31,352 nucleotides of DNA, taken from positions 1-31,352 of IMG/VR virus record IMGVR_UViG_3300030385_001449. One strand, written 5' to 3'. The position numbers were made by a program, and so were the translations under genes. This DNA is from a virus. Position 1 is the first letter of the stretch, and each line of letters begins with the position of its first letter. The notes beneath the pieces were generated by a model. It ran no database searches. It worked only from the letters and a program-made list of their open reading frames with translations, and was not told the DNA's origin. This document shows positions 31,204 to 31,352 of the stretch, piece after piece.

Positions 31204-31352
31204 TTAATCCTCAATTATTTTGAGGATGTGTTTTTTTCCGTCTTCTTTCCATATTTCTATTTTAGCCTTGACGGGTCGGCATTCCATTCGTGGGCCATCT
31301 GGCCCTGAACTTCTTTCACTTAGTCTCTTTGCCTTCAGGCAATCACCAATAG
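31204..31352 (-). CDS. C-terminal part of a small basic protein (partial)
   Basis: A minus-strand frame enters from the right edge and ends at TAA (31206-31204). The visible 48 residues read IGDCLKAKRLSERSSGPDGP onward, with CRPVKAKIEIWKEDGKKH and end IIED. It is basic, with two Cys residues. The start lies outside the window and no family is recognised. A hairpin followed by T7 on the opposite strand overlaps its last codons. Confidence 0.55.
   Translation of the reverse strand, partial: IGDCLKAKRLSERSSGPDGPRMECRPVKAKIEIWKEDGKKHILKIIED
31207..31227 (+). terminator. terminator-like hairpin on the plus strand
   Basis: An 8-bp perfect stem (ATCCTCAA at 31207-31214 with TTGAGGAT at 31220-31227), a 5-nt loop, and then GTG and seven T (31231-31237). 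In orientation it would stop plus-strand transcription, although all surrounding genes are on the minus strand. It overlaps the end of the partial minus-strand gene. Confidence 0.35.

Overview
This window is most likely part of the genome of a lytic, podovirus-like marine bacteriophage. The evidence is a low-GC, very compact gene layout with almost no intergenic DNA. Replication genes are of phage type (family A DNA polymerase, UvrD-like helicase, endonuclease VII). There is a secreted glucosaminidase-type endolysin, large internal virion proteins, and adaptor and tail proteins of the P22 gp4/gp10 kind. Many small proteins resemble those commonly seen in uncultured marine phages. The host cannot be read from the sequence; a low-GC marine alphaproteobacterium is a guess. 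No integrase, tRNA, rRNA, CRISPR array or insertion sequence was seen. Terminase, portal and major capsid genes lie outside the window.

Layout. (1) 1-6374, plus strand: tail end of one gene, a near-consensus sigma70 promoter, a 43-aa basic protein, a C5 cytosine methyltransferase with a second long gene overprinted on it in the +1 frame, a 53-aa protein, helicase, DUF6378-like protein, DNA polymerase, endonuclease VII and endolysin. (2) 6363-14910, minus strand: a one-TM coiled-coil protein and five internal virion or ejection-type proteins, one of 1325 aa. They are read from a promoter at about 15,000. (3) 15054-20735, plus strand: a divergent operon mixing three 2-oxoglutarate/Fe(II) oxygenases, a GT2-like glycosyltransferase and structural proteins. 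(4) 20732-20971, minus strand: one isolated Cys-rich coiled-coil gene. (5) 21077-25420, plus strand: five more 2OG oxygenases, a GT9-like glycosyltransferase and a DUF6065-like protein, all overlapping or coupled. (6) 25417-31352, minus strand: tail collar and fibre proteins, a repeat protein, head-to-tail connectors, a Lys/Gly repeat protein, a cold-shock protein and a partial gene.

Main points of interest. First, the methyltransferase and a 323-aa protein share about 830 bp in two frames. Both frames carry recognisable motifs, and the inner gene has its own Shine-Dalgarno sequence and runs on past the methyltransferase stop. Second, eight 2OG-Fe(II) oxygenases and two glycosyltransferases sit within about 10 kb, which suggests a multi-step modification pathway whose target (virion protein, glycan or nucleic acid) is unknown. 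Third, one of these oxygenases has no canonical start codon and appears to begin at AUC in a TAATC junction, where sister junctions have TAATG. Fourth, all three convergent gene junctions overlap at their stop codons, with no space for terminators.
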